A DNA stretch of 64,000 bases from Onchocerca lupi (GCA_028564675.1 JAOVVO010000129.1:87605-151604); one strand, 5' to 3'. Counted from the stretch's first letter, positions 13,002 through 25,533 are shown. Notes: generated by a model not told the origin, from the sequence alone. Numbers and translations: made by a program.

Positions 13002-14259
13002 AAAGACGAATTAAAATAATAAGAGAGAAAATCTTACCAACATAAAAAATTAGATCAATATTCGAATTCAGGGCCATTTGAATGTATTTCCAATGAAACG
13101 CCACTGCTCGGGCACCAACCCAAAAACCGACCAGACGACTAGCTACACTGAAATAAACTTTCACTTCCACTATCACTTGGCTTAGTCTATAACATTTATT
13201 TAAGCAGTTGATTTCATGGATCTTTTCTCAACATCGAGTATTAGTAGGATTTTTATCTTCCTAAGTTATGTTTGCATTTTGAAATTAAGCAAAATCCTCA
13301 GAATCTTGATGGCCGAGATTTATTTTCTCATTTTATCTTAACTAAGATTTAAAAAAAAGATGACGTTGTGAAAAAAATCTTTACAAGCCATAAGATAGGT
13401 GAACAATTGCAAATTTTCATAACAATCCTCAACAGCAATCAAATCCTCTCAGAGATGAAATGAAATGATAAACATATTATTTAACCAATTACTAACTTTC
13501 AATTCCTATATCCAGAAATATCGATTAAGAGTAAATGTGGAATAAATAATAATACCTAAAAATTACCTATGAGCAAAAGCCCAGCCTAAACCAACAGCCA
13601 AGAATCGGACCTCACTTTTACCTGCCATCAGATAAACGATCACGGCATGCAGACCCATCACATCGAAGATATCCGCGCTTGCTTTCATCAGTTCCTAAAT
13701 ACAAATTTGAGAATTCTGACCATAAAATAGACTTAAAAATCCAGTTGCATTCGTTGAATTCAACAAAGCTTACCAGTAAATAAATCAACTAATTTTTCTG
13801 TAAATTGAAATATAAATCATTTTTTAATGAATAAATCACCCACTAATCTTCGCCCATTATCCACTAATACATACTAATATGCAAATAAAGTAAACTTCAA
13901 TTTCAAACCTAACACAAAGGTACCTAAATATAAATACATGATTTGAATGTAAAAATCAAAACTAAAGTATATAATATAAGTTCAACATAGAATCCGAAAA
14001 AGGACCAAATCCAAATATGGAATCAAAGTTTAGGCTGAATCTATAAACTTACCGGGACTAAATCAAATCCATTAGCATCGCTGGCTGGAAAAAAAGTTGC
14101 AAGGACGAGCATTTTGCATAACTGTGTCAAAAAATAAGCCAAAACTGCGTGGGAGCATTTCCATATGGAGCAATATTCTGATAATCCCGAATACCTGTAT
14201 GCGATAAAATACGGTGCGTACGACAGTGCCACACAATTTACAAAATGAAGAAATGTCAT
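12177..14259 (-). CDS. TMEM147: TMEM147, BOS-complex subunit of the ER multipass translocon
   Basis: This is a complete five-exon gene on the minus strand: 14053-14259, 13567-13694, 13038-13147, 12630-12738 and 12177-12312. They join to 690 bases, giving 229 residues, against 224 in the human protein. The start MTFLHFVNCVALSYAPYF, then SGLSEY, QLCKMLVLATFFP, ELMKASADIFDVMGL, FWVGARAVAFHWKYIQMA and LFTRNDL all match TMEM147 in order. The protein is hydrophobic throughout, with about seven membrane segments. In mammals TMEM147 forms the BOS complex with nicalin and NOMO at the Sec61 translocon and helps insert multi-span proteins. The start is secured by homology and by a splice-acceptor-like sequence directly before the ATG. 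Every intron has a GT donor and AG acceptor. An A-run of 32 bases lies in the third intron. Confidence 0.95.
12968..12999. repeat. Homopolymer run of 32 A in TMEM147 intron
   Basis: This is a simple A-run on the + strand, reading as a T-run in the transcribed intron. Its length in the assembly may be unreliable. Confidence 0.9.
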
Positions 14260-14280
14260 CTGAACGAGAAATAAAAAGAA
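14260..14280 (-). promoter_or_regulatory. Probable trans-splice (SL) acceptor of TMEM147
   Basis: Reading on the minus strand, TTTATTTCTCGTTCAG abuts the ATG. In nematodes a 3' splice site with no matching upstream exon, placed directly at the start codon, is the usual sign of spliced-leader addition. An ordinary 5' UTR intron is the alternative. Confidence 0.55.
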
Positions 14281-14345
14281 GTATTTATGAAACGAGAATT
14301 ACATGTATACGCAATTGCATTTTCTTTCCGAAATTTCACTTTTAT

Positions 14346-14375
14346 ACTATTTGAATTCACACGAATTCAAATAGT
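14346..14375. repeat. Perfect 13-bp inverted repeat, 4-base spacer
   Basis: ACTATTTGAATTC, then ACAC, then its exact reverse complement. It lies about 90 bases upstream of the TMEM147 start and could be a dimeric protein-binding site or a hairpin. Confidence 0.85.
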
Positions 14376-14452
14376 TTAAATCAGTATAAATTAATTAGTA
14401 TAAATTGGCAAATAGCATGAATTCAAATATTCCCATATAATTAGATGTTTAT

Positions 14453-14677
14453 TCATAAAATATGATTAGTTAAATTACAATATACAGTCACATATTTAAA
14501 TTTCTCATCTACAGTATCCATACTATCATCAATAAAAGCCTTCGCATAATCCGCATTTATGCAAATGGTTGCAAGCAATATGCTGCAACCATTTGCATGA
14601 ACGTAATCAAAATTCACGTACGTGAAAACGAGCAGCGTAACAATTACTAGACACGTTAACACGTAACACACCTCGAT
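14453..14677 (-). CDS. Doubtful exon upstream of TMEM147, unrecognised
   Basis: On the minus strand a frame stays open for more than 70 codons with hydrophobic (CLVIVTLLVF) then polar content (NADYAKAFIDDSMDTVDEKF) and ends at 14453. AATAAA follows the stop within a few bases, and about 190 bases later comes the TMEM147 acceptor. That layout would suit an upstream operon partner ending here. Against it: there is no ATG start, no family resemblance, and part of the frame is the palindrome at 14559-14598. An acceptor ending CGAG could open it near 14671. It may equally be untranslated control sequence. Confidence 0.2.
   Translation of the reverse strand: MEVCYVLTCLVIVTLLVFTYVNFDYVHANGCSILLATICINADYAKAFIDDSMDTVDEKFKYVTVYCNLTNHIL
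14559..14598. repeat. Perfect 15-bp palindrome with octamer motifs on both arms
   Basis: The arm ATGCAAATGGTTGCA (14559-14573) is exactly reverse-complemented at 14584-14598, around a 10-base loop. Each arm includes ATGCAAAT, the consensus octamer bound by POU-domain factors, in opposite orientation. It may be a regulatory site or an RNA hairpin. Confidence 0.85.
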
Positions 14678-14790
14678 AACGAAATAAAGAAATTTTCACT
14701 GTTAGAACAAATGGTCCGTTAAAACAGACTGCCAATTATTTCTGAGGGACCACAAGTGAGAGTGAGTAAGAGAAGGAAATGAAGCAATAG

Positions 14791-15115
14791 GGCAATTGAA
14801 TTTTGAGTAGTTTGTGGTAGAGATTGAAAATAAGGAGATAGCATAGGTAATAGGGAGGTAACACAGTTTGCTAAGAATGAATAGAGAGAATGCTATCAGG
14901 GATTGATAAAGTTTGGGGATATAACGGTGAAAGTGTTAAATAGGGTAGGAGAGTGGAGTGATAGGGACGATTGGGTTTAGAATAGTTTGTGATGAAGATT
15001 GAAAATAGAGGAGTAGCGTATTGAATAAGGAGGTGGTAGTGTTTACTAGGAATTAGTTGTATGTTGCGAGAGATTGATAAAGTTTGACAGTATAACAGTG
15101 ACAATGTTTGAGAGT
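14791..15115 (+). repeat. Two-copy purine-rich direct repeat, unit about 175 bp
   Basis: Copy one, about 14791-14940, and copy two, about 14968-15115, share AGTTTGTGRTRGAGATTGAAAAT-like, GGGAGGT-like and GATTGATAAAGTTTG blocks in the same order. Both are G- and A-rich on the + strand. They lie between TMEM147 and HELQ. Confidence 0.7.
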
Positions 15116-15625
15116 AAAAAATAATAGCAGTAAATGTGAAGAAACACAAAGATCAATAAGAATTGAGAGAGTATGTTGATAGATTATTGGTTATTTGTGA
15201 TGGTGATTGAGAGCAAATGAAACATTGCACATAATAATAAAATAAGAAAAAAAAAATTAGGAAATTACTTTTTTTGAGAAAAAAACAAACATCTCAGTAA
15301 TTTCTCAAACTTTTCAAAGTAATATCCTATTTTGGGTTCTACGTCTTGAGTACAATCTCTGATTTCAATAAATCCGCATACAAATCTTGTCCTCTGTTTC
15401 AGAAGATGAATAGAAAAAAGGAATTAAATTTATTCATAAAGGCAATCATTTTCATTCATAATTCTTCAAAAAAAAAAAAGGAAAAAAGAAAAAAGAACAA
15501 CTAAAAATATAAGTAAATAAATAAATAAATGAGCATATGTATTTATGCCACGTATGTTGTATTACTTTTAATCCAATTAATTTTCCAGAAAATTAAGCAT
15601 ATCTTCTCGAATTCGATCTTCATCA

Positions 15626-15649
15626 GTCTTTTCTAATTGTTATAGTATT
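15626..15649 (+). promoter_or_regulatory. Acceptor-like sequence before HELQ start
   Basis: CTTTTCTAATTGTTATAG ends at about 15645, four bases before the ATG at 15650. This fits trans-splicing of a leader or a 5' UTR intron and supports that ATG as the start. Confidence 0.4.
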
Positions 15650-18600
15650 ATGGAGACAATGCCAATGAAAAAACTGCTGTGTTATAGTGACGATAATGTC
15701 TCCATTCCTACCGAAACAATTCCGGAAATACGAGGGAAAACGCCAAGGTTTTTTTTTCAATTTGTCAAAATTAAACTAACTTTTAGTTCGGAAATTTCTA
15801 TGCAAATTAAAAAATTTTGTATCCAACAAAAAAAAAAAACTTATGTTCTTTGCCTAGAATTGTTTTCTTTTTTTTCGAAATAATTATATAAAATTGAAAT
15901 TTGCAAATTTCTGAGTTACTTTACAAATTTCTGGAAAATTCTTAAGCTTTCAAAGAAAAGAAATTCTTAAAATAGTTGAAATGAATCAAATAACTTTTGT
16001 TTCTGTACGGTTATATGAATTTGTTTTATAAGTTTTCATGTAAGTAGATTAACTGATTATGAGTAATAAAATAAGTGAAGCATTTCTGTAGTGAAATAAA
16101 ATGATAGTATAGTTTTACATAATTAATATAATGATTTAAATTTTATGAATAGTTAACGTACTGAAATGGATAATGTTTCATTTGCTGTATATTTCGTCTT
16201 ATTGTTTCATGGAAACTATTAATATTATTGTTTCAGATTGTCTGCAATAAGATATAAATCTCAATTACGCCCAAAACGGATATTACATCCGGGAAATTGC
16301 TCGAAAAAATTCAAAGTACCGGCAATACAGCAGAATATAGGTATTCATATAAAAATCATAGAATTATTTTTTTTTTTCTGTTTTTTTTTGTGGAGTTGTG
16401 TGAATATTTTTTACATGATATATTTGAAATTTGGTCAGCTAATATTATGTTTCTCTTTATTTTCTCATTCGGAATCTTTTGAACCTAATAATTTTCAGCT
16501 ATTGCTTCATTCAGCTCAACAGAAAACGAAATAGACAGACAAGTGATTAATTTCTCTCCAACGACGCAAGCGCAAGTTGATATGCAAGTAAATTCATGTC
16601 TCACTTCTAGAGAATTATTTCCATTTTATTTTTCTGCAGATGCATGAGGAAAATTTAGGAAAAAAGTAAAAGTTATAATTTCATCCATTTTAATGTCACT
16701 GCAATAAATCTCGTATTAAAAGTTTAACAGTTAAAAATTTTTTTAAACCAATATTTTGATTAATAACAGAGTTTTCAGGATAGTAGATTTGATTCTGGTT
16801 GCATGCTTTCAGCTAGCACATCTCGAGGAGATGCATGTCAGGAGATGAAGAATATTTGTGAGATTTACAAAGATCTGCGAAAGATTTCGACATTTTACAG
16901 TGTGTGGTTATATTATTTTGTTGTTCCTTATAGCATATGTCATTTATTAACTATTTTTAATTATTCCCTTTTGTTATCCTAGCATTTCTCCGTATTATCG
17001 CATCATTTTTTTGGAAAATGTTTTTATTTGCAAGTAAGGTAATAATAGCCATAGTTAAACAAATGCAACAGTGACAGTTTAGAAAATTATTCTTAATTTA
17101 CGGGTCACAGCATCCTTTACTTTTTTCATCTTTTTTCTTTTCTTCTAATCTAGGTGTGTTTTTATAGATTGGCAAATGCAGTGCTTAAATGATGAACATT
17201 TAATAGGTGGTACAAACACGATTGTATCGATGGCGACCGGTGCAGGAAAAACTCTTGTTGCTGAGGTTCCTTCTTCATTATTAATAAAATATTTACATTA
17301 TGCTGAGAGAGAATGTTGTTAGTACGTGAATATGAAAATCTTTCGGGATTCCAGACTCTGTATAAATTTTGAAAAAGACATTTAAATGCTAGTATCGAAT
17401 CATTCTGTTAATTGGATTGATTGTTATCAACCAAATGATAATAAGTTTAATTTTGCGGAAAGTACTTTAATTGTGAACTTTTAGATAAAAGTTATTTCAG
17501 ATTGTGATGTTACGAGAAATAATTGTCCGAAGGAGGAGTTGCATCCTAATCGTACCATATATTGCAATCGCTCAGGAGAAAGTAAGTTTTTATGCAGATT
17601 AAAAAATATTACAGTGGAAGTGAAATGCAATCTATTAATTCTTAGAGTAATTTTGTTGCTCGAATTTTGAATACGTTGCTAGGTTAGTATTTATTTTATG
17701 AGATTCATTTGAAATTTGTATTCTGATCATTGTAATTCAAATCTAAAGAATTTTAATTAATTACATGAATTTAGGTTTATTCATTATCATTTTTCGAGGA
17801 TAAGCTCAATGTTTGTGTGGAAGAATATGCAGCAAGCAAAGGTTAAGTGTTTTGGTTATATTTGTTTGTTTGCCTTTTTTAAACTTGGAATTGTGAGTTG
17901 AACACTATTTTCATAAGTCGATAATATTCTTCAGCTTATATCTAAAAGCTCTAAAATCATCATAGATTAACCTGAAAATATTCAGATTCTGAATATTTGT
18001 TTTGCACTTTTTTTTAGCCAAAGCTAACCTCAAGATGTTTGGAGATGAAGACTAATTTAGGTTCCGTTGAATCAGGATAAAATATTTATTCGTAAATATT
18101 GATTAAATTGATAAAAAAATCAAAAATGCAAGTTCATACAAATTTTGGCTGGCTTGCAATATTAAGTTAATCGAACGATGAAGTTACAACGAACGATGAA
18201 TAGGCAGTGTGCTGTCAAACCGTTAACTATTTTAGGGAGAGGAAATAAAGGAAAGGACAAAGAAAGTATTTATGTTCGTTATAATTTCGTCTTTACTCAA
18301 TAATCGAATCAAGTCGATGGTGCTGATTACTTCAGTTAAATATTATTTGCAACCTCAGAAAATCTGTTTGGAACCGGTGCGTATTTCAGGCCGTTTACCA
18401 CCAATCAAACGTCGTAAAAGGGAATCTATATATGTTGCAACTATTGAAAAAGCAAACATGTTAATTAATAGTCTGATAGAAGTAGATCGCATTGATGAGA
18501 TTGGAGTTGTTGTAGTGGATGAAGTAAGTTATATGACATCCGATTCTCTGATTGCGTATGAAATTCTGTTTTAACTACTTTAATCAAATTTCCTGATTAC

Positions 18601-21600
18601 TCTTGCCTATTTGTGGACACAATAACTCTTATGGTTTGTGTAATGTATGTGAACGCATTAGAATGTGAAGGAGTTTAGTATTTTAAATTTTATCATTGTT
18701 CATCAGATTATAATCTTTACTGCTTACTGATATTTCAGTTGCATATGATAGGAGAAAATATTCGAGGAGCAATTATTGAACAAGGGCTGATTAAATTTAT
18801 GCAAAAAGGTTGTGGGTTTTTTTCTCTTTTCAATCTAATCCTGCCATACAGTAAAAAGAAAGAAAGATGTTTTTAGAAAAAAGTGTGAGATACATTTTCA
18901 TGTAGAGAATTAAGCAATTTCGAATTGGGCAAATTCCGGAGAAGAAAATTAGATATAATTCAGCTTATTAGCGGAACTATATGCTGAACCATTTCGATTT
19001 TCAAAAATTTCAATTAACATAATGTTATATGAAATTTCAGGTAGTGGTCAAATAATTGGTATGTCAGCAACTCTTTCAAACATTGAGCAGCTTTCAAAAT
19101 TTCTGAATGCATCAATATTTTCAACGAAATTTCGCCCTGTAAGCACTTTTATCAACTAAATAGATAAGTTATATATTGAATAGTGGAAAGGTACAGTTTA
19201 TTTAAAGCATGTATATAAATCGCGAAAAATATTCAAAAATATTCTGATTATATTCTGATTCATGTAATTCGGTTATTTCACTTCCGGAACATTTATAATT
19301 ACTTAAATTCTTTTTAGGTTAAACTGATAGAGAAAGTGAAAATTGACAACTCGTTATATATCGTACAACCAGAGGGGAAATTGGAATTCGAGATGAATTT
19401 AGATGAAAATGTGGGTGTTACTGTGGATGTTATTTCAAAATTTGTTATGATCTTTCTACTTTGCTGGCTTGCTTGATTGATGAACTTTTGTCAGACTGTT
19501 AATTTCACGTTGATGTATTTTTCCGGTTTTTTAGAGGTTAAAAAATCGTGATCCAGATGGATTGGTACTTTTGTTGCATGATATTGTACCAAAGCGATCG
19601 GTTCTAATTTTTTGTCCAACCAAACAGAATTGTGAAAATGTTTGTAAAATGGTTTCACATTTGATGCCAAAGTTTGTCTTTTCTAGAGATCAGTACATAA
19701 GATATTATAAATGGTTCAGTCTTCTTGGTTTAAAATAAGGTTATAAATTTTCAAACTTTTCAGATTGACATGAGATTTCGAATTCGAAATATTTCTTCAT
19801 AAATTTTAATTTGTTAATTCAGGAATGTTCGAGAACGCAAAAAAGCCGAAAAAATGGCTGCAATAAAAGCTATAAAAAGTGGGGAAGATGGAAAGCTTTC
19901 TTCTTTGCTAGAATTAAGCATCATGTGTGGTGTTGCATATCATCATAGTGGTTTAACAGCCGACGAAAGAAAGATTATTGAAGACGCTTTTCAGGTGACT
20001 ATGTTCATTTGAAATTTTTTTGTTGAAACTTTACAATCGTTGGAAGGTGAAATTTGAAATTTAGTTTAGAATGGAATTTCAACTTTATTTGAATTTAATT
20101 TAGATCTAAATTTTGAAATTGTAAACGATTTATTAAAATATGCTTTCAAATAAATCACAATTTTAATATTTGAAGGATGGAATCATCAATATTATCTGCT
20201 GTACTTCAACTCTAGCAGCGGGAGTTAATCTTCCGGCTCGTCGAGTAATAATCAAAGCTCCATTTGTTGGCAAAGAACCGCTTCGTAAGGCGCAATATCT
20301 GCAAATGATCGGTCGTGCTGGCCGAGCTGGTTATGATGATATGGGGGAAGCAGTAACAATCTTACATTCTGCTTATGAGGAAGGCAAGGTAATATTTTCC
20401 GTTGGTAAATTTTAAATAAATTTTTCAGCGCAGACTTTAATAATATTATGGGCTTTATGACACGAGTCATGAAGTATTGTTTTTTTATAGGAGGAAAAAG
20501 GTAGGATAGTACATAAATGTTTTAAAACCATAAAATGATCACTGTATTCCATTTGAGTAAGTAGAAATTACGGCTATCCGTGAGTATTAACTCTAAATAT
20601 CTTTTTTTTTTTTTTTCGAAGTTATTATATAAAGAAATGAAATGAAATAAATTTTTAGGATACTTATTTAGCTAATTTTTTCAGTAATTCTTGGCCTGGA
20701 TTTTTATTTTTTGTTTTAGTTTTTAGACATGATTAATGGACCTTTACCAGGATGTAAGAGCTCATTAAATGAACCAGCAATGTTTTCGTCGTTTCTGCTC
20801 GATTTGATCTCATTGAAGGTTAGTCATTTTATGGCTTTTTTTTTTTTTTAGTAACCTCGGTTACTAAAAAAAAAAAAACTAATTATAGAACTTTTCTTTG
20901 CATTTTGTTAAGATCAAAAAAAAAATGTATTACATGAAATTCCTTTTCAGATGGCAGAACGGTTGGAAGAGCTGGAGGCTATAGTACAGCAAACGCTGTT
21001 TGGAATACAAAATAGTAATAGTGGAGAGTTGTTAAGAGAAATGTTGGAATATCTACTGAAGCATGATTTAATTAATATTGATAAGGTAAGATTATTTTAT
21101 TTAATGATATTTGAGGTATTTAAAGCGAGCAAATTGATTCAAGATGCTTTTCGTGATTGTGTATAATGAATACAAATGAAAGTTACATTGCTTTTAGAAT
21201 GGGAAATATTCAGCTTCAACTTTTGGTTTAGCAATCTTTTCGGCTTCTTTATCGCCACTGATAGCACAGCAGATGTGTGCTCTGTTATTAAACAATTTGA
21301 GCGAAGTAAGCTTTTTTTATTTTCTGTGTGATTCGATCTTTTAAGATTTCGGTTGTGACCATCGAAAATTGCCATGATTACTTTTCGGAAGGCTTTGAAA
21401 AATTACAACACTTTGGATCAGAAGTTTTTGGGATTCGATTTATCAGAATCTATTTTAAAATTTGGAAACTCCAGTTGGATATCCTAGTGATAAAAATGCC
21501 AAGTTCAAATCTCAATCGCTAATATGACCTGATAATTGTTTAATATGGAATTTAAGAATTCCATTGACCTAGTCATGTATCACTTGGATAACTTTCACTT

Positions 21601-24021
21601 AATTTTTCCATCGTAAAGTGATGTTATTTCGATGATTAGTGTTTCATTATTCAGATTAAAGATTAATTAATTTTGATCTATTAAACATCCTGACTAATTT
21701 GGATACATTGTTTTCCAACAGTGCAACGATTGCATATCGGATTCACTAGATAAACTTCTTAAATGATCGACTTATATAGTAGTTATAAAGCTGTTCGATC
21801 ATTTTATTTATTATTTGCATTTTGCAAAAACACAGTTATTGACATTTATTTAAACTCTTTTTTTTGTCCATATAACAGTGGTATTTTTCAGGGTATTGTA
21901 CTGTCTTCTCATTTTCATTTATTATTTATGATGGTGCCGCTCGATATAGGTATTGATATTGACTGGAATATATTCTATGATGAGGTTATATCTGAGTATA
22001 TATAATGTTTTGTAAAATTTGAACAATTCAAGTAATTTTTCTTTGAAATTGAAAAAAAAAGTGACTCGAAATTTCTAGTTAGATTTTAATGCTGGTTGAT
22101 TTTAAACTTTTTCAACTCCTTTTCGAACTCATTTCACTCGTAGTTTTCCAACTTTTCTGCTATTATGTGCTGCCTTCAAATCTATTCATTATTTTATTTT
22201 TTGGTTACATATTGTTCCTGTTACTTATTTCTCAGAGGTAATACTTTATATGATAATTTCTTACAAATCTGTTTATTGCAGTACAAAGCATTGTCAAAAT
22301 CTGAGCAAGCTTTGCTTGCACGATTGGGACTAAATGATAAGCAGATTGTTCGATATTTTATTGAACAACCAAAATTGGTAAATGTTAATCTTTATTAAAA
22401 TTTTGAGGTTACCCAAGCATTTAATTCTCTTTTACAGTAAATTGCTACCAATATTATTTAGTTACGTATTCGAACTACCGCGCATCTTTTCATGCTGCAA
22501 GATTTTAGTTCATGCAGGAACATTAGTTTCTTTTGTCTCATATTAAAAATATACCTCTACCTTAATGTCCGGTCAATATTTCAGATAACGGTCTTATGTT
22601 TCTATGACATCAGTTCTTGTTGATCATATTACTTGTAAAGTATGAAATCCGTAGAATCCGTTGAATGCATAAATATATTTTCATCATTGTAACATAAATT
22701 ATAGAGCGAAGGTGAATCATCGTTACGTCTTTATATTTCGTTCATGTTGCATCGATTGTGGAAACAAGAAACATTGTTTGATATTGCGGAACGTTTTCAT
22801 GTATCTCGTGGTTGGCTTCAAAATGTCTTGCAAGCAACCTTATCACAGGCATCGTCGATAGCACGTTTTGCAGAGGTAAAGATTAGCTTCTTTTTTTTTG
22901 AAAATATTGGATGAACTGAATCATATTTTTTAAATGTCTCATTAAAAATGATCATCATATTTGATAACGTTGCAGAAAATACCGTCCTTCTGGCCGTTGA
23001 AAAATTTATTACCTGATTTGGTACAACACTTACGAGATTGTTCGCAGCAGGAGCTAATTCCGTTACTTGCACTTGATGGTGTTAGAAGAGGACGAGCACG
23101 ACAACTTTATAATGCAGGTATGCAGGTATTAAAAAATACAATTCTTTATTAAAATAAAAATCACAGTTCAAAGATTATTGGTATCGATTTATTCGAATTA
23201 AATGTCCAGTTTGGCTGAAGCTTTATAACCATTATCAATGCATTGTAGCAGTGACTATAGGATATCTGATAATTTCATTAATTTTTTAATTTTAAGGTTT
23301 CAAAACGATTGGTTTGATTGCTTCAGCAAACCCATCGGCGCTATTATCTACCATAGATCATCTGAATAGACGACAGGCTAATGCAATCATCCGAAGTGCA
23401 AAAGTAAATTTTTATTGATTATTTTATAATGAAGTTTTTATTGATTATTATTAAAGTAAAATATTTATATTAGTCAGGAATTAAATAAGAACAATACAGT
23501 CATGTGGAAAGTTTTGATATTGTATTATCAAAATGAAAAAGTCAACTTGCACTGAATATTTTAGATGGTTCATTTTGATTTCTCTAATATGTGTTTCAGC
23601 TGTTTCATTGAATACTAAATTATATTGACATGAAAGTATTTTAAAATGTGTAATTAGTTTTTTTTTCTTTTTTTGAAAAATGCATGATTAAATTGACGCA
23701 GCCATATATATGCACTTTGTGAAACTCATTATTTTTTATCGTGCAAAGTAGGCGAAATCTATGCTGAAAGAAAGAAAAAATATTCATAAATTTGATCTTG
23801 GTTGAAATTTGTTGTACCATTCTAATAAAAAGTTGCAAGAAATTGAAATAGCCAAAAATATATTAAATGGAAATGACGTTTAATGGAAAAACATGACTAA
23901 CATGGAATTATGTAACTAGGTTTTGCTTCGTAACCAGTTGGCGGAGAAAGTTCAGGAACTGGAAGAACAAATTGGGATTAAAGGAAACGAAATTTTGGCA
24001 AAATTTTCCTCATATTGCTGA
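15650..24021 (+). CDS. helq-1: HELQ-type superfamily 2 DNA-repair helicase (helicase POLQ-like)
   Basis: This is an ATP-dependent 3'-5' helicase of the HELQ family, acting in replication-fork and interstrand-crosslink repair; in C. elegans HELQ-1 works with RFS-1 to remove RAD-51. Exons: 15650-15747, 16237-16340, 16499-16587, 16779-16899, 17168-17265, 17501-17581, 17775-17841, 18390-18523, 18739-18808, 19041-19138, 19318-19410, 19535-19671, 19823-19994, 20176-20388, 20720-20818, 20951-21085, 21198-21305, 21892-21984, 22282-22377, 22705-22875, 22976-23117, 23297-23403 and 23920-24021. They join to 2628 bases in one frame, 875 residues. Motifs in order: WQMQC and Walker A ATGAGKT (K165), VEEYAASKG, DELH (263-266), MSAT (295-298), VAYHHSGLTADERK, TSTLAAGVNLPARR, and QMIGRAGRAG (497-506). 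A helix-hairpin-helix region (ALDGVRRGRARQLYNAG) lies near the C-terminus. No polymerase domain follows, so it is not POLQ. The N-terminus is shorter than human HELQ (1101 residues) and least certain. Confidence 0.94.
20837..20878. repeat. Perfect long palindrome in HELQ intron
   Basis: A T-run followed by AGTAACC, a two-base centre TC, then GGTTACT and an A-run forms a 20-bp perfect stem. It lies in the intron between exons 20720-20818 and 20951-21085. It could extrude as a cruciform or fold in RNA next to the splice donor. Confidence 0.85.
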
Positions 24022-24585
24022 AAAATTGCTTCGAACTTCAATATCCAATAATAATGAAAAGGATAATTTTTTCGGAAGGCTATATTCTCTGCTTTAAGTA
24101 TAGGCCAACATAATATAGTTTTAAATTAATTTATATTCGCTTTTTATGCATTTTTGTGGTAGTTTTTCTTCTCATTCTATTGTATAGCAATCGTTTTTCC
24201 ATAAATTTATGTGTGAAGAACTTTTGTAGCTTATTCTTTCCTCTTCTGTAGCTTATTCATATCAGAGAATATGATGAGAATATGATCAATGACAGGAACA
24301 TTCAGATTTTATATTTTTAAAAAACATACATTTCCATACGTATGAAACAAGCACAATATTTCACAAATCATATTATTATAAAATTAAGTTACTAAGGATT
24401 ATAACCATGATTGTACATGTGTTTTATCATATTGTACTGGTATATTTTATTCCAATTTTTTCGAAGAAAATCATTTTTTGATTACCAGTTATTTTCTGTA
24501 TTTTATCGGTATTAATATATTATCGTATTTTCTTAATTTTTATATCTTTAAATCTGTTTACAAGTGATAAATGATAGACAATTTT
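24022..24585. other. HELQ / membrane-protein convergent 3' spacer
   Basis: Both neighbours end here. An AATAAA on the minus strand at 24446-24451 could serve the membrane-protein gene. No open frame of interest was seen. Confidence 0.55.
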
Positions 24586-25488
24586 CTATAATGTTCTTCG
24601 ATGCGCAATATAAACCATCAATACAATAAGTGTTATCAAGAAAATAATCAATAGGGATATAGCAGCGCTTAATATTATTCTTTTATATCGAATCAGGAAA
24701 ATTGGCTCTGTATTGTACTTTTCATTATCGTATTCAAAAATTACTTCTACTTTTTCCGGTGATGTATCATCCGGTGGACTGAAAAAAAAAGCTGCGCCTT
24801 AAGTTGATATAACAGCATAGTTTTATTGTTTGTTTCAAAAGTGATAATTTGTTCTAAACTAAGTCTGCGGACAAAAATAATTTAGGCTTATTTTAGTTTA
24901 TTTAATGCTTTCGATTAAATTTTATTAAAAAAAAGGCTTCAAATAATAAATATTTTACTTAGAAATTCGCTGTTGTGGAATTTAACTGTAATGTAATTTC
25001 TATGTGAAAGTAATATAATTTTTACGTGCAAATAATCACCTGAGAACAATAGTTGGAGGTGGTGGTCGAGTTGTTGACTTTTGTGATGAATCTGAATGCT
25101 TATGATGGATATGAAGCAATGGTTGTTTCAATAGTGTACATGACGGTGTTTGGTGAGATCCGCTGAAATTTTGAAAATTACCAAAATTCTACATAAAAAT
25201 TAATAAAATATTTATTTATCGTCCAATTTATTGAATGATAAATAAATGTTTTATTGATTTTTATTATAATTTTTCAATAAGTTGAATATATCGACTGATT
25301 ATTCAAATTTAAAGAATCAAATGGAGAAACGAAATGTATCTCCGAAATTGTTTAATTTTTTAGAAATAAAAAACTTTTGAGGCTTATTTAACAAGATTTA
25401 TCTGTTAGAAGGAAAAATTTAATATGATATATTAATATATAATTAATTTGGTTCGGCACTTCTCATAAATTCCATTTACTTATCGTTT

Positions 25489-25533
<45 letters not shown>

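Larger units (their letters stand above)
14260..15649. promoter_or_regulatory. Shared upstream region of TMEM147 (-) and HELQ (+)
   Basis: This 1.4-kb head-to-head spacer must hold the control sequences of both genes unless one is in an operon. It contains two perfect inverted repeats (14346-14375 and 14559-14598), a patch of more GC-rich sequence with an open frame on the minus strand (14453-14671), and a two-copy purine-rich repeat (14791-15115). No TATA box could be assigned with confidence. Confidence 0.5.

Noticed and set aside
17651..17690. Candidate HELQ exon between ATTCTTAG and CTAG/GTTAGT
   Set aside because: It ends in phase 1, but the next exon (17775) must start in phase 0; including it gives a stop. 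Direct joining of 17581 to 17775 aligns with human HELQ without a gap.
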